Notes: generated by a model not told the origin, from the sequence alone. Counted from the stretch's first letter, positions 1 through 5,924 are shown. The stretch: DNA of 8,107 bases from Acidobacteriaceae bacterium (GCA_003154055.1 PMCH01000264.1:8911-17017); one strand, 5' to 3'. Numbers and translations: made by a program.

Positions 1-288
1 TGATCCCTCCATGCTGGCGCGCACCAGGTTCTCGCGCACCAGGTCATAGAAGCGGTCCAGGCTCTGAGCCACTTCGCCGCCTCCGTCCAGGTTCAGCGAT
101 CCTTGCAACTGAACGAGCACGACCAAAGCGTGGTCCAGTTCCGCGCAGCGGCGTTCGACATCCTGTTTGCGGAAAGCGTCCAAGGCGCGCTGGAGATCGC
201 GCAATAACTGGTCGTAGAGAAGCACGACCAGGTGAACGGGGTTGTCACCGCTGATCTCCGATTCGCGATAAGCCTGGATAGCGTCCAT
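1..288 (-). CDS. fliS: Flagellin export chaperone FliS (partial, C-terminus beyond the window start)
   Basis: FliS is a cytoplasmic chaperone that binds the C-terminal D0 region of newly made flagellin, stops it polymerising early and delivers it to the flagellar export gate. I translated this by hand from the ATG at 288-286: 96 residues with no stop before the window edge; full FliS proteins are about 120-135 residues. The N-terminal signature is clear: an AYRESEI stretch (6-12), then NPVHLVVLLYDQLL (16-29), the usual 'P..L...LYD..L' helix. Further on, LNLDGGGEVAQSLDRFY (65-81) matches the family 'L....GG.ia..L..lY' motif. The start lies 2 bp after the fliD stop, with only a weak GAG about 10 nt upstream, so translation is probably coupled to fliD. 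It is the last visible gene of fliC-flaG-fliD-fliS. Identity is firm; only the tail is unseen. Confidence 0.93.
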   Translation of the reverse strand, partial: MDAIQAYRESEISGDNPVHLVVLLYDQLLRDLQRALDAFRKQDVERRCAELDHALVVLVQLQGSLNLDGGGEVAQSLDRFYDLVRENLVRASMEGS

Positions 289-290
289 GA

Positions 291-1634
291 TTACTTACTC
301 GTGAGGGTCCCCAGTTGAGTCTGGATCTGCTGAATCAGCACCGGGTACTGCCGGAGCATGGCGTCCACCTGGCTGTACTGGCTGATGAGAAACGTGCGGC
401 GGTTGACCAGCCGGTCCTCCAGGTCGTTGATCTGCCGGGTGAGCTGTTTCTGGCCGGCGGAATTCTCGCTGAGGTTGAGGCTGAGCAGGCCCGCCCCCGC
501 ATCGGTAATGGAACGCAGGTCGCTGCTGAAGTTGGCGCCGAAACTGCCCGTATTCACCGATTGAAAGAAGTTCTGCACGCTGGTGAACTGGTTGCTGAGA
601 GCAGAACTGAGCTTGGTGTTGTCGACCTTGAGGGTTCCGTCGTCCTGCAGGTCAACTCCCAGCGAGGCCAGGTTCACAATTCCATTGTTGCCGGTGATGG
701 AATAGGTGACATCGGAAAGCAGTGAACTTTGCAGACTCCGCAACGCGCTGTTGCTGGCGAGGGGACCGGCGGTGCCGTCGGCAGCGGTGGCGAATTGCGA
801 GTTCACGCTTCTAATGGACGAATTGTAGGCACTGACGAAATCATTGATGGCCTGGGTGATGCCGGCGGTATCGGGGGCAACCGATATCGTGACGGGAGTT
901 CCGGGACTGGCGCCCAGCAGGTTGAGAGTGACCCCGGGCAGCGGAGCGCTGACAGTGTTGGTGGTGCTGGTCAGGGGGATGCCGTCGAGCGAGAAGCCAG
1001 CATCGACTCCCGCGACAGACTTGTGGAACACGAGGCCTGTGTTGTTGGCGGTGACGTTGACGTCGCCGGGGAGACCGCTGGTCTTACTGACGAGCGCCCG
1101 GCGGGAACCGTTGGCGTCACTGATGACGCTGGCCGTCACACCGTAATTGTTGGAGTTGATGTAGGAGGCGAGCTTGTCCACGGTGTCGTTGCTACTGTCG
1201 ATGGTGACGACGTTGCTGCCCTGGCCGACGCCGAGCGTGAAAGTACCGTGCGCCAGCGTGGACCCGGTTGTGACCGGATCGGTGTAGTAGGAAGAGACGG
1301 TCGCGAGGTGATTGACGACCAGCGTATGAACACCGGTGGCAGTGCCGGGTTGCGCACTGGCGGTGACCAAGCTGGGTTGAGATGAGGTAACAGTCTGGCC
1401 AGCGAAGGCTCCGCTGAGATCGCCCAGCGCGAATATCTTGTCTTTGAGGGCGTTCACTCCGCTGCTGAGCGAATTTAGCGAAGCGGCCTGGACTGTCAGT
1501 GTTGCCTGCTGCTGCTGCCAAAGGCGCTCGGGCGCCTGTTCCGCAGTAATGATCTGGTCCACGATAGCAGTGACATCGATGCCCGTGCCCTGGCTCGCGG
1601 TTGTCGAATTCAAGTTCAGACCGGTTGTACTCAT
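291..1634 (-). CDS. fliD: Flagellar filament cap protein FliD (hook-associated protein 2)
   Basis: FliD forms the oligomeric cap at the filament tip, where it helps exported flagellin fold and insert. The product has 447 residues, within the normal range. The N-terminal FliD domain covers about residues 15-115 and opens with the hallmark GIDVTAIVDQIITAEQAP (18-35). A flagellin_IN-like module lies at about 129-187: TFTLGVGQG, then an INSNNYGVTASV segment and a DANGSRRALVS strand. The FliD C-terminal domain runs from about 208 to 430, with GVTLNLLGASPGTPVTI (234-250) and AINDFVSAYN (262-271). A heptad-like helix at about 395-440 fits the terminal coiled coil that packs in the cap base. The ATG at 1634 is the first plausible start; it has no obvious Shine-Dalgarno and follows flaG by 27 bp. 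The stop is 2 bp from the fliS start. Confidence 0.95.
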   Translation of the reverse strand: MSTTGLNLNSTTASQGTGIDVTAIVDQIITAEQAPERLWQQQQATLTVQAASLNSLSSGVNALKDKIFALGDLSGAFAGQTVTSSQPSLVTASAQPGTATGVHTLVVNHLATVSSYYTDPVTTGSTLAHGTFTLGVGQGSNVVTIDSSNDTVDKLASYINSNNYGVTASVISDANGSRRALVSKTSGLPGDVNVTANNTGLVFHKSVAGVDAGFSLDGIPLTSTTNTVSAPLPGVTLNLLGASPGTPVTISVAPDTAGITQAINDFVSAYNSSIRSVNSQFATAADGTAGPLASNSALRSLQSSLLSDVTYSITGNNGIVNLASLGVDLQDDGTLKVDNTKLSSALSNQFTSVQNFFQSVNTGSFGANFSSDLRSITDAGAGLLSLNLSENSAGQKQLTRQINDLEDRLVNRRTFLISQYSQVDAMLRQYPVLIQQIQTQLGTLTSK

Positions 1635-1661
1635 AGTTTTTATGTGTACCGCACAGCGGGA

Positions 1662-2009
1662 TTAACGGCGGTTCCCATCGCTGCCTGTTTCTTGTTCGGT
1701 TGAAGCCGCAGCTCGCTCTTCCTGCAGCAATTGGTCGATGAACCGGGCCACATTCAGCACTTGTTCACTTGGGATCTGCCGGATCAGCTCGCCACTTTTC
1801 TTGTCAGTGATCTGGACAACAACGCCGTCGTTAGCGTTCCACTGCACCTGGACTTCGTCGGAGTTATCAGGCTGAGGAGCGACGGGCTTGACGACGGGAA
1901 CTGGAGCGCGGGGAGTATTGGAAACGCGAGGGCGCGCGTTGTCGGCGCGCACCGCGGCCGCGGGCTGAACTTGCTGCGGCTCGCTGGATCGAATTGGATC
2001 CACCAACAT
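1662..2009 (-). CDS. flaG: FlaG family flagellar protein
   Basis: FlaG is a small protein usually encoded beside fliD; mutants in several bacteria make altered, often longer, filaments, but its biochemical role is not settled. The product has 115 residues. Residues 1-50 are a Pro/Ala/Val-rich, probably disordered leader, typical of the family. The conserved FlaG domain is at about 54-96: VQWNANDGVVVQITDKKSGE leading to LIRQIPSEQVLNVARFIDQL. The IRQIP(P/S)E motif is the family hallmark. The ATG at 2009 has a good Shine-Dalgarno, GAGG at 2016-2019 on the minus strand, 6 nt away. It lies immediately past the U-tract of the fliC terminator, so flaG is probably translated from read-through transcripts unless a promoter inside fliC exists. 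It precedes fliD by 27 bp. Confidence 0.9.
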   Translation of the reverse strand: MLVDPIRSSEPQQVQPAAAVRADNARPRVSNTPRAPVPVVKPVAPQPDNSDEVQVQWNANDGVVVQITDKKSGELIRQIPSEQVLNVARFIDQLLQEERAAASTEQETGSDGNRR

Positions 2010-2020
2010 GACGTGCCTCG

Positions 2021-2058
2021 AAAAATTCCCGGAAGCGGCGGTCAGACCGCCTCCGGGA
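2021..2058 (-). terminator. Intrinsic terminator between fliC and flaG
   Basis: Seen directly. Read on the minus strand, 7 nt after the fliC stop, CCCGGA+GGCGGTC (2057-2045) pairs with GACCGCC+TCCGGG (2043-2028). The two stems of 6-7 bp each are nearly all G:C, with a 3-nt bulge (2036-2034) and a very short loop around 2044. The transcript then reads AAUUUUU (2027-2021). This is a textbook Rho-independent terminator. It would end most fliC transcripts and cut expression of flaG, fliD and fliS relative to flagellin. Confidence 0.82.
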
Positions 2059-2064
2059 TTCCAA

Positions 2065-3246
2065 CTACTTCAGGAGCGATAGAACGCTCTGCTGGTTCTG
2101 GTTGGCTTGCGCCAGGGCCGAGATACCTGTCTGATTCAGGATGGAGAACTTGGTGAGGTTCGCCACTTCCTGAGCGATGTCGGCAGCGCGAATGCCATCT
2201 TCGGCAGCCGTCAGGTTCTGGGACTGGTTGTTAATGACACTGACTGCGCTCTGCAGCCGGTTGATGGTAGCGCCAAGATTGCCGCGCGTTCCGGCAACCG
2301 ACTGGATGGCAGAGTTGATGGTGGTCAGAGCAGCTTGAGCCGCCGCTGCCGTGGTCAATCCGGCCGAACCAGCGCCGCCGGCAAGAGTGGCGCCGCTACT
2401 GAAGCCGAAGGTGGCGTCGTCGGTGGTGGATGCCAGAGCATTTCCGCCAACTCCGGCCACCTTCGCGGTGAAGGTGACGGTGGAGGTTGTGGCTGCCGCC
2501 GAAACGTCCGCATTGGCTACCGTGCCGGCGCCGTAGGCAACTCCGGCTCCCGGCCCGCCATTGACGGCGGCGGCCAGGTTAGCCAGAGTGTCCGCGGTGG
2601 TGGCGCCAATGGCGACCGTGCCGGCAGCGCCAGCGGCCGCAGCGAACGTGTACGTCTGCGTGCCGATGGCGACGACCTTACCGGCCGTCGCGTTGCCGAT
2701 CGCACTCAGAACATTGCTGGCATTCGCACCCAGACCGATGCCCAGGGAGCTAATCGCACCCGTGGTTGTCGAAATCGTGCTGGATCCAGTGGTGGTGGAG
2801 TCGCTGAGGTAGATGTCGATCGAAGTTGCGCTGAACACCTGCGTACCGTTGAAGGTGGTATTGGAACCGATGCGATCGATTTCAGCTTTGATCGCCGTGA
2901 ACTCGCTGTCCAGAGCAGTGCGCTGGGTGTCGGACACGGTGCCGTTGGCGGACTCAGTGGCCAGCGTAACGGCGCGGTTCAAAAGAGTGGTGACCTGGGC
3001 GAGCGCGCCATCAGCGACTTGCAGTTTGCCGGTGCCGTCATTCGCGTTGCGGGAAGACTGCGTCAGGGCCGAGATGTTGGCTCGTAACCCGTCGGCAATC
3101 GCGAGACCGGCAGCGTCATCCGCGCCGCTATTGATGCGCGAACCCGATGACAGCCGGAACAGCGTCTTCTGCAGACCCGCACCTGTAATCGCCAACTGGT
3201 TCTGAGCGGCCAGGGACGGAATATTGTTCAGAATGCTGAGTGCCAT
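2065..3246 (-). CDS. fliC: Flagellin (filament subunit)
   Basis: This is the main subunit of the external flagellar filament, exported by the flagellar type III system with help from FliS and FliD. The product has 393 residues. The N-terminal D0/D1 region (about 1-140) carries SILNNIPSLAAQNQL, then LSSGSRINSGADDAAGLAIA (32-51), the most conserved flagellin segment. The C-terminal D1/D0 region (about 300-393) has RGNLGATINRLQSAV and INNQSQNLTAAEDGIRAAD, and ends in QNQQSVLSLLK. Cysteine is absent, as is usual. The central variable part (about 145-295) is Ala/Gly/Thr-rich; residues about 183-292 look like one discrete beta-rich insert (see findings). The ATG at 3246 is fixed by a strong AAGGAG Shine-Dalgarno (3259-3254) at 7 nt and by the invariant N-terminus. 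Transcription is probably from the sigma-28 site at 3346-3372, with a terminator just after the stop. Confidence 0.97.
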   Translation of the reverse strand: MALSILNNIPSLAAQNQLAITGAGLQKTLFRLSSGSRINSGADDAAGLAIADGLRANISALTQSSRNANDGTGKLQVADGALAQVTTLLNRAVTLATESANGTVSDTQRTALDSEFTAIKAEIDRIGSNTTFNGTQVFSATSIDIYLSDSTTTGSSTISTTTGAISSLGIGLGANASNVLSAIGNATAGKVVAIGTQTYTFAAAAGAAGTVAIGATTADTLANLAAAVNGGPGAGVAYGAGTVANADVSAAATTSTVTFTAKVAGVGGNALASTTDDATFGFSSGATLAGGAGSAGLTTAAAAQAALTTINSAIQSVAGTRGNLGATINRLQSAVSVINNQSQNLTAAEDGIRAADIAQEVANLTKFSILNQTGISALAQANQNQQSVLSLLK

Positions 3247-3339
3247 TGTGAATCTCCTTTTGGTTCCGTTCCTGGAACCGTCCCCGAACCCTTCCCGGAG
3301 GCTGCATTCCGTTTGTCCTGCGGAACCCGTTTGGTTTCA
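3247..3339 (-). promoter_or_regulatory. fliC 5' leader with GGA-rich, CsrA-like architecture
   Basis: If transcription starts about 7 nt after the sigma-28 -10 element, the leader is roughly 90 nt. Seen directly: GGA occurs seven times, including the one in the Shine-Dalgarno AAGGAG (3259-3254). Three fit ANGGA: two ACGGA and the AAGGA of the Shine-Dalgarno. A perfect 6-bp hairpin, GGTTCC (3279-3274) with GGAACC (3267-3262), has the loop AGGAAC and ends 2 nt before AAAGGAG. CsrA is known to bind GGA in loops and at Shine-Dalgarno sites, and it represses flagellin translation in Bacillus (with FliW as antagonist). Control by CsrA here is inference; no csrA or fliW gene is in the window. Confidence 0.45.
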
Positions 3340-3345
3340 TACGGG

Positions 3346-3372
3346 ACATCGGCAGAGCAGCGCAGCGCTTTA
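3346..3372 (-). promoter_or_regulatory. Sigma-28 (FliA) type promoter of fliC
   Basis: Seen directly on the minus strand: TAAAGCGC (3372-3365), an 11-nt spacer, then GCCGATGT (3353-3346). The enterobacterial FliA consensus is TAAAGTTT-N11-GCCGATAA, so the -35 matches in its five conserved leading bases, the spacing is exact and the -10 matches in 6 of 8. It is correctly oriented about 100 bp upstream of the flagellin start. This implies late-class control of fliC by FliA, probably with FlgM, neither of which is in the window. Confidence 0.85.
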
Positions 3373-3380
3373 TTTCCACA

Positions 3381-3410
3381 GGTACTCTCCGAGTGAGACC
3401 TTAGGTAACC
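3381..3410. repeat. Cluster of small palindromes upstream of the fliC -35
   Basis: Three short inverted repeats lie in a row just upstream of the fliC -35 in the shared divergent region: ACTC-TCC-GAGT (3384-3394), ACCT-T-AGGT (about 3398-3406), and GGT-A-ACC (3404-3410). They could be an operator for a regulator acting on fliC, on flbD-motA-motB or on both. The half-sites are only 3-4 bp, so chance is a real alternative. Confidence 0.2.
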
Positions 3411-3431
3411 AGCCCGGTTTGGAGCCCTGCC

Positions 3432-3459
3432 TACGCGCTCCGCGGGATTCCGCCGATCT
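3432..3459 (+). promoter_or_regulatory. Weak sigma-28-like candidate for flbD-motA-motB
   Basis: On the plus strand GCCGATCT (3452-3459) matches the FliA -10 core GCCGAT. The -35 side is poor: TACGCGCT (3432-3439) at a 12-nt spacing, with only three of eight positions matching. An AT-rich patch (about 3457-3464) follows. The position, about 40 nt upstream of the flbD Shine-Dalgarno, is sensible. I found no sigma-54 GG-N10-GC pair and no better sigma-70 site in this stretch. Confidence 0.25.
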
Positions 3460-3505
3460 ATATACGAAGAGAGACTATTAGGCGAACGCGCCCAGGAGAA
3501 AAATC

Positions 3506-3766
3506 ATGATCCAGCTCACCCGGCTCAATGCCTCTCCCCTGGCCGTCAATTCGGACCTCATCAAATTTGTCGAGCAGGCACCGGACACGGTCATCACACT
3601 GATCACCGGCGAAAAAATCGTGGTGCGGGAGAGCGCCCAGGAGGTACTGGAGAAGGTCGTAGAATTCCGGCGCTCTGTGCTGCAAGGAATGATGCTCTGG
3701 TGGGACAATCGCGCCGCGCTCTTGCCCATCGTGAAAAGTGATACCCGCAGCAGCGAAGAAAGGTAG
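3506..3766 (+). CDS. flbD: FlbD/SwrD family flagellar protein
   Basis: This is a small cytoplasmic protein of the FlbD family, unrelated to the Caulobacter regulator also named FlbD. In Bacillus subtilis the homologue SwrD raises flagellar motor power and supports swarming; a stator-related role fits the position directly before motA and motB. The product has 86 residues, slightly longer than the usual 60-75. The family pattern is clear: MIQLTRLN at the N-terminus, LAVNSDLIKFVEQAPDTVITL (12-32), then GEKIVVRESAQEVLEKV (35-51). The C-terminal 25 or so residues, including WWDN and a charged tail, are the less conserved extension. The ATG at 3506 has a strong AGGAG (3494-3498) at 7 nt. It is the first gene of a tight operon; motA starts 8 bp after its stop. 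Confidence 0.9.
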   Translation: MIQLTRLNASPLAVNSDLIKFVEQAPDTVITLITGEKIVVRESAQEVLEKVVEFRRSVLQGMMLWWDNRAALLPIVKSDTRSSEER

Positions 3767-3770
3767 GAGG
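3764..3770 (+). promoter_or_regulatory. Shine-Dalgarno TAGGAGG deciding the TTG start of motA
   Basis: TAGGAGG includes the flbD stop codon TAG (3764-3766) and lies 4 nt before TTG (3775). A ribosome terminating on flbD would sit on this site, so flbD and motA translation are probably coupled. It supports TTG over internal starts. Confidence 0.75.
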
Positions 3771-3774
3771 CCGC

Positions 3775-4557
3775 TTGGATAAGGCAACCCTTGGTGGTCT
3801 CCTGCTGGGACTGGGCGGCATCCTGCTTGGTCTCATGCTGGAAGGCGGAAACCTGGGACAGGTGCTGCAACCGACGGCCGCCATGATCGTTTTCGGGGGA
3901 ACCATGGGAGCGGTGCTGATCAATTTCCCGCTGCCCGTGGTGATCAAAGCGCTCCGGCGGCTGGCCAACGTCTTTCTTGAACCCAACCAGAATGGGCGCT
4001 CCACCATCGATGCGCTGGTGAAGTACGCAAACCAGGCGCGGCGGGAGGGTGTCGTCTCGCTGGATCGGGAACTCCCCAACATTCAGGAACCTTTTCTCCG
4101 CCGCTCGCTGATGCTGGCAGTGGACGGGACCGAACCGCAGGAACTGCGGAAAATCATGGAACTCGAACTCGACAATCTGGAAGAACGAGAGGAGAAACTC
4201 TCGCAGGTATTCGAATCGGCGGGGGGATTTTCGCCCACCATCGGCATCATCGGGGCGGTGCTGGGACTGATCCAGGTGATGCAGCATCTGGACAAAATCG
4301 ACGAGGTGGGCCGCGGCATTGCCGTTGCTTTTGTCGCCACCATCTATGGCGTTGGGGCCGCCAACCTCTTGCTGCTGCCGGCAGCCGGAAAGCTCAAGAT
4401 CCGGATTCGCGAAGAGCAGGTCATCCGGGAGATGACGTTGGAGGGTGTGGTCTCCATTCTTGAAGGCATGAACCCGCGCATGCTGGAGAACAAGCTGCTC
4501 GGATTTCTGTCGGAGGAACGGGATCCGAACGCAGAGGAACAGGGACTCGAGCCATGA
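3775..4557 (+). CDS. motA: Flagellar motor stator protein MotA
   Basis: MotA is the inner-membrane stator subunit; with MotB it forms the ion channel that drives rotor rotation. The product has 260 residues, normal for the family. Four hydrophobic segments are visible: about 5-22, 33-51, 152-172 and 181-204. The large cytoplasmic loop carries the conserved KYANQARREGVVSLDREL (83-100), the region whose charged residues contact FliG. GFSPTIGIIGAVLGLI (151-166) holds the conserved channel proline (P154, equivalent to E. coli P173), and LLLLPAAGKLK (198-208) holds the second (P202). The start is TTG, chosen because of TAGGAGG 4 nt upstream and because MDKATLGGLLLG is the expected family N-terminus. 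The end overlaps motB by 4 bp (ATGA), implying translational coupling. I cannot tell proton from sodium coupling by eye. Confidence 0.96.
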   Translation: MDKATLGGLLLGLGGILLGLMLEGGNLGQVLQPTAAMIVFGGTMGAVLINFPLPVVIKALRRLANVFLEPNQNGRSTIDALVKYANQARREGVVSLDRELPNIQEPFLRRSLMLAVDGTEPQELRKIMELELDNLEEREEKLSQVFESAGGFSPTIGIIGAVLGLIQVMQHLDKIDEVGRGIAVAFVATIYGVGAANLLLLPAAGKLKIRIREEQVIREMTLEGVVSILEGMNPRMLENKLLGFLSEERDPNAEEQGLEP

Positions 4558-5423
4558 GCCGCCGCAAGAAGCGCGCCAGCCATCCCAATCACGAGCGCTG
4601 GCTAGTTTCCTACGCGGACTTCATCACATTGTTATTTGCATTCTTTGTCGTGCTGTACTCCACCTCGCAAGTGGACAAGCGGAAGGTCGGGAAACTGGCC
4701 CTGGCTATTCAGGTTGCATTCCAGGAACTGGGAGTGTTTCAGGCTTCCAGCACACGAGTTCCCATAGACCTCCAGGAGCCGATGCCATTCAGCACAGTAC
4801 AGGCGGTCGAAAACATGAAACGAAACGCCAGCGTGGGGCGCATCCTTTCATCGCCCCAGGAAGCGCTGGGCGGGGGAGGCGGAAGCGAAAACGGCGATCT
4901 CGGACAATTGCAGCATGAGCTGGAGTCAGCTCTCTCCTCCCAGATTGCGCGGAAAGAAATTGCGATGCGGCGCGAGCCGGACGGCCTGGTGATCAGCCTG
5001 CGGGAAGTGGGGTTCTTTGAGAGCGGGGCTGCGCAGATGAAAGCCACGTCCCAGGAAGCGTTCGACAAGATTGCCACCCTGCTGCGGGCGCGTGATTACC
5101 GGCTCCGCATCGAGGGGTACACCGACAATGTTCCCATCCACACCGGGCAGTTCGCGTCGAATTGGGAACTGTCGACAGCACGGGCGACGGAGTTGGTACG
5201 GCTGCTCATCGTTCGTGACGGTTTCAGCCCTGCACGCCTCAGCGCTGCCGGATATGCCGAGTATCACCCGGAGGCTGATAACCGGACGAACGAAGGACGA
5301 GGCGTGAATCGCCGGGTAGACATTGTCATCCTCGGGCACGGGATCCCCGCTTTGCCGGTCGCTACTGGCGGGGCAAACGCACCTCAACCCGTGGAGGGCG
5401 CGGGGACGAAATCGCCGCCGTAG
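4554..5423 (+). CDS. motB: Flagellar motor stator protein MotB (peptidoglycan-anchored)
   Basis: MotB pairs with MotA as the stator and anchors it to peptidoglycan. The product has 289 residues. A short basic N-terminus (RRKKR) precedes one transmembrane helix, about 17-37, with the signature WLVSYADFITLLFAFFVVLY; D22 is the ion-binding aspartate (E. coli D32). A linker of about 40-130, which should include the plug, contains a run of five glycines (106-110). The OmpA-like peptidoglycan-binding domain is at about 140-262, with LRIEGYTDNVP (184-194), NWELSTARA (203-211), LSAAGYAEYHPEADNRT (229-245) and NRRVDIVIL (252-260). The last 27 residues are a Pro/Gly/Ala-rich tail. The start overlaps the motA stop as ATGA. 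The 3' end overlaps the convergent acetyltransferase gene by 40 bp, within the tail codons. Confidence 0.96.
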   Translation: MSRRKKRASHPNHERWLVSYADFITLLFAFFVVLYSTSQVDKRKVGKLALAIQVAFQELGVFQASSTRVPIDLQEPMPFSTVQAVENMKRNASVGRILSSPQEALGGGGGSENGDLGQLQHELESALSSQIARKEIAMRREPDGLVISLREVGFFESGAAQMKATSQEAFDKIATLLRARDYRLRIEGYTDNVPIHTGQFASNWELSTARATELVRLLIVRDGFSPARLSAAGYAEYHPEADNRTNEGRGVNRRVDIVILGHGIPALPVATGGANAPQPVEGAGTKSPP

Positions 5424-5917
5424 TCCGGCTGCAGCACCAACTCCATGTAGAGAGCACATTCAATAGGGTTGGAGCGGTAGGGTGGGATTTCGCGGAATCC
5501 GATCCGGCGATAGAGTGCAATGGCATCTTGCATTGACGATGCAATCGTGTCGAGACGCATGCGCTGATAGCCGCTTGTCCGGGCTTCGGCGATGATGGCG
5601 TCCACTAAACTTTTTCCCAGGCGTTTCCCACGGAAGGTGGGACGCACATAGAGGCGCTTCATCTCGCAGATATTGTTTTCGAGTTTGCGGAGCGCAACAC
5701 ATCCAGCCGGTTGGCCAGCGAGATGGGCCAGCAGCAGGCGTCCCTCGGGAGGACCGTAAGCGCCGGGCAGGGATTTCAGTTCTTCATCGAAACTCTGGAA
5801 ACAGAGGCTGAAACCGAGAGAGCCGGCATATTCCAGAAACAGTTCTTTCGCTTGTCCGACGTGGGCGGGGAGAACGGCTTGAACCAGTTCGATGCGGTCG
5901 TCGGCTAAGGCCTTCAC
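5384..5917 (-). CDS. GNAT family N-acetyltransferase
   Basis: This is a predicted cytoplasmic acetyl-CoA-dependent acetyltransferase; the substrate is unknown. From the GTG at 5917 it has 177 residues, a usual single-domain GNAT length. In order: IELVQAVLPAH (strand 1), KELFLEYAGSLGF (24-36), GRLLLAHLAGQPAGCVALRKL (59-79), then CEMKRLYVRPTFRGKRLGKSL (84-104). RGKRLG is the acetyl-CoA pyrophosphate loop (motif A). Motif B follows: GYQRMRLDT (116-124), then ALYRRIGFREIPPY (134-147). The frame is open further up, to 6094, but that would overlap the upstream secreted-protein gene by about 170 bp and add residues unlike any GNAT. GTG lies 7 nt after the upstream stop, though without a convincing Shine-Dalgarno, so coupling is likely. 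Family certain; start moderately so; function not assigned. Confidence 0.85.
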   Translation of the reverse strand: MKALADDRIELVQAVLPAHVGQAKELFLEYAGSLGFSLCFQSFDEELKSLPGAYGPPEGRLLLAHLAGQPAGCVALRKLENNICEMKRLYVRPTFRGKRLGKSLVDAIIAEARTSGYQRMRLDTIASSMQDAIALYRRIGFREIPPYRSNPIECALYMELVLQPDYGGDFVPAPSTG

Positions 5918-5924
5918 GGCATCA

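Noticed and set aside
2107..3087. A 326-residue open frame on the plus strand opposite fliC
   Set aside because: It is antisense to an unmistakable flagellin. The Arg/Gly/Ser-rich translation shows no domain and reflects GC-biased codon shadowing; no ribosome site or promoter supports it.
3401..3434. Possible sigma-54 promoter upstream of flbD
   Set aside because: The GG and GC pairs present are not 10 nt apart (one pair is 11 apart), so the strict -24/-12 spacing is not met.
3478..4287. A 269-residue minus-strand open frame opposite flbD and motA
   Set aside because: The His/Gln/Arg-rich translation has no domain pattern and lies opposite two clearly identified genes with good ribosome sites.
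4867..4890. Gly-codon run in motB as a phase-variable repeat
   Set aside because: The bases are mixed (GGC/GGG/GGA) without a long homopolymer or unit repeat, so slippage control is unlikely; it simply encodes a flexible linker.
5351..5377. Hairpin (TTTGCC...GGCAAA, with inner GCCGGT/ACTGGC) just past the acetyltransferase stop as a terminator
   Set aside because: The stem exists, but no U-tract follows on either strand and it lies inside motB codons, so I do not call it an intrinsic terminator.
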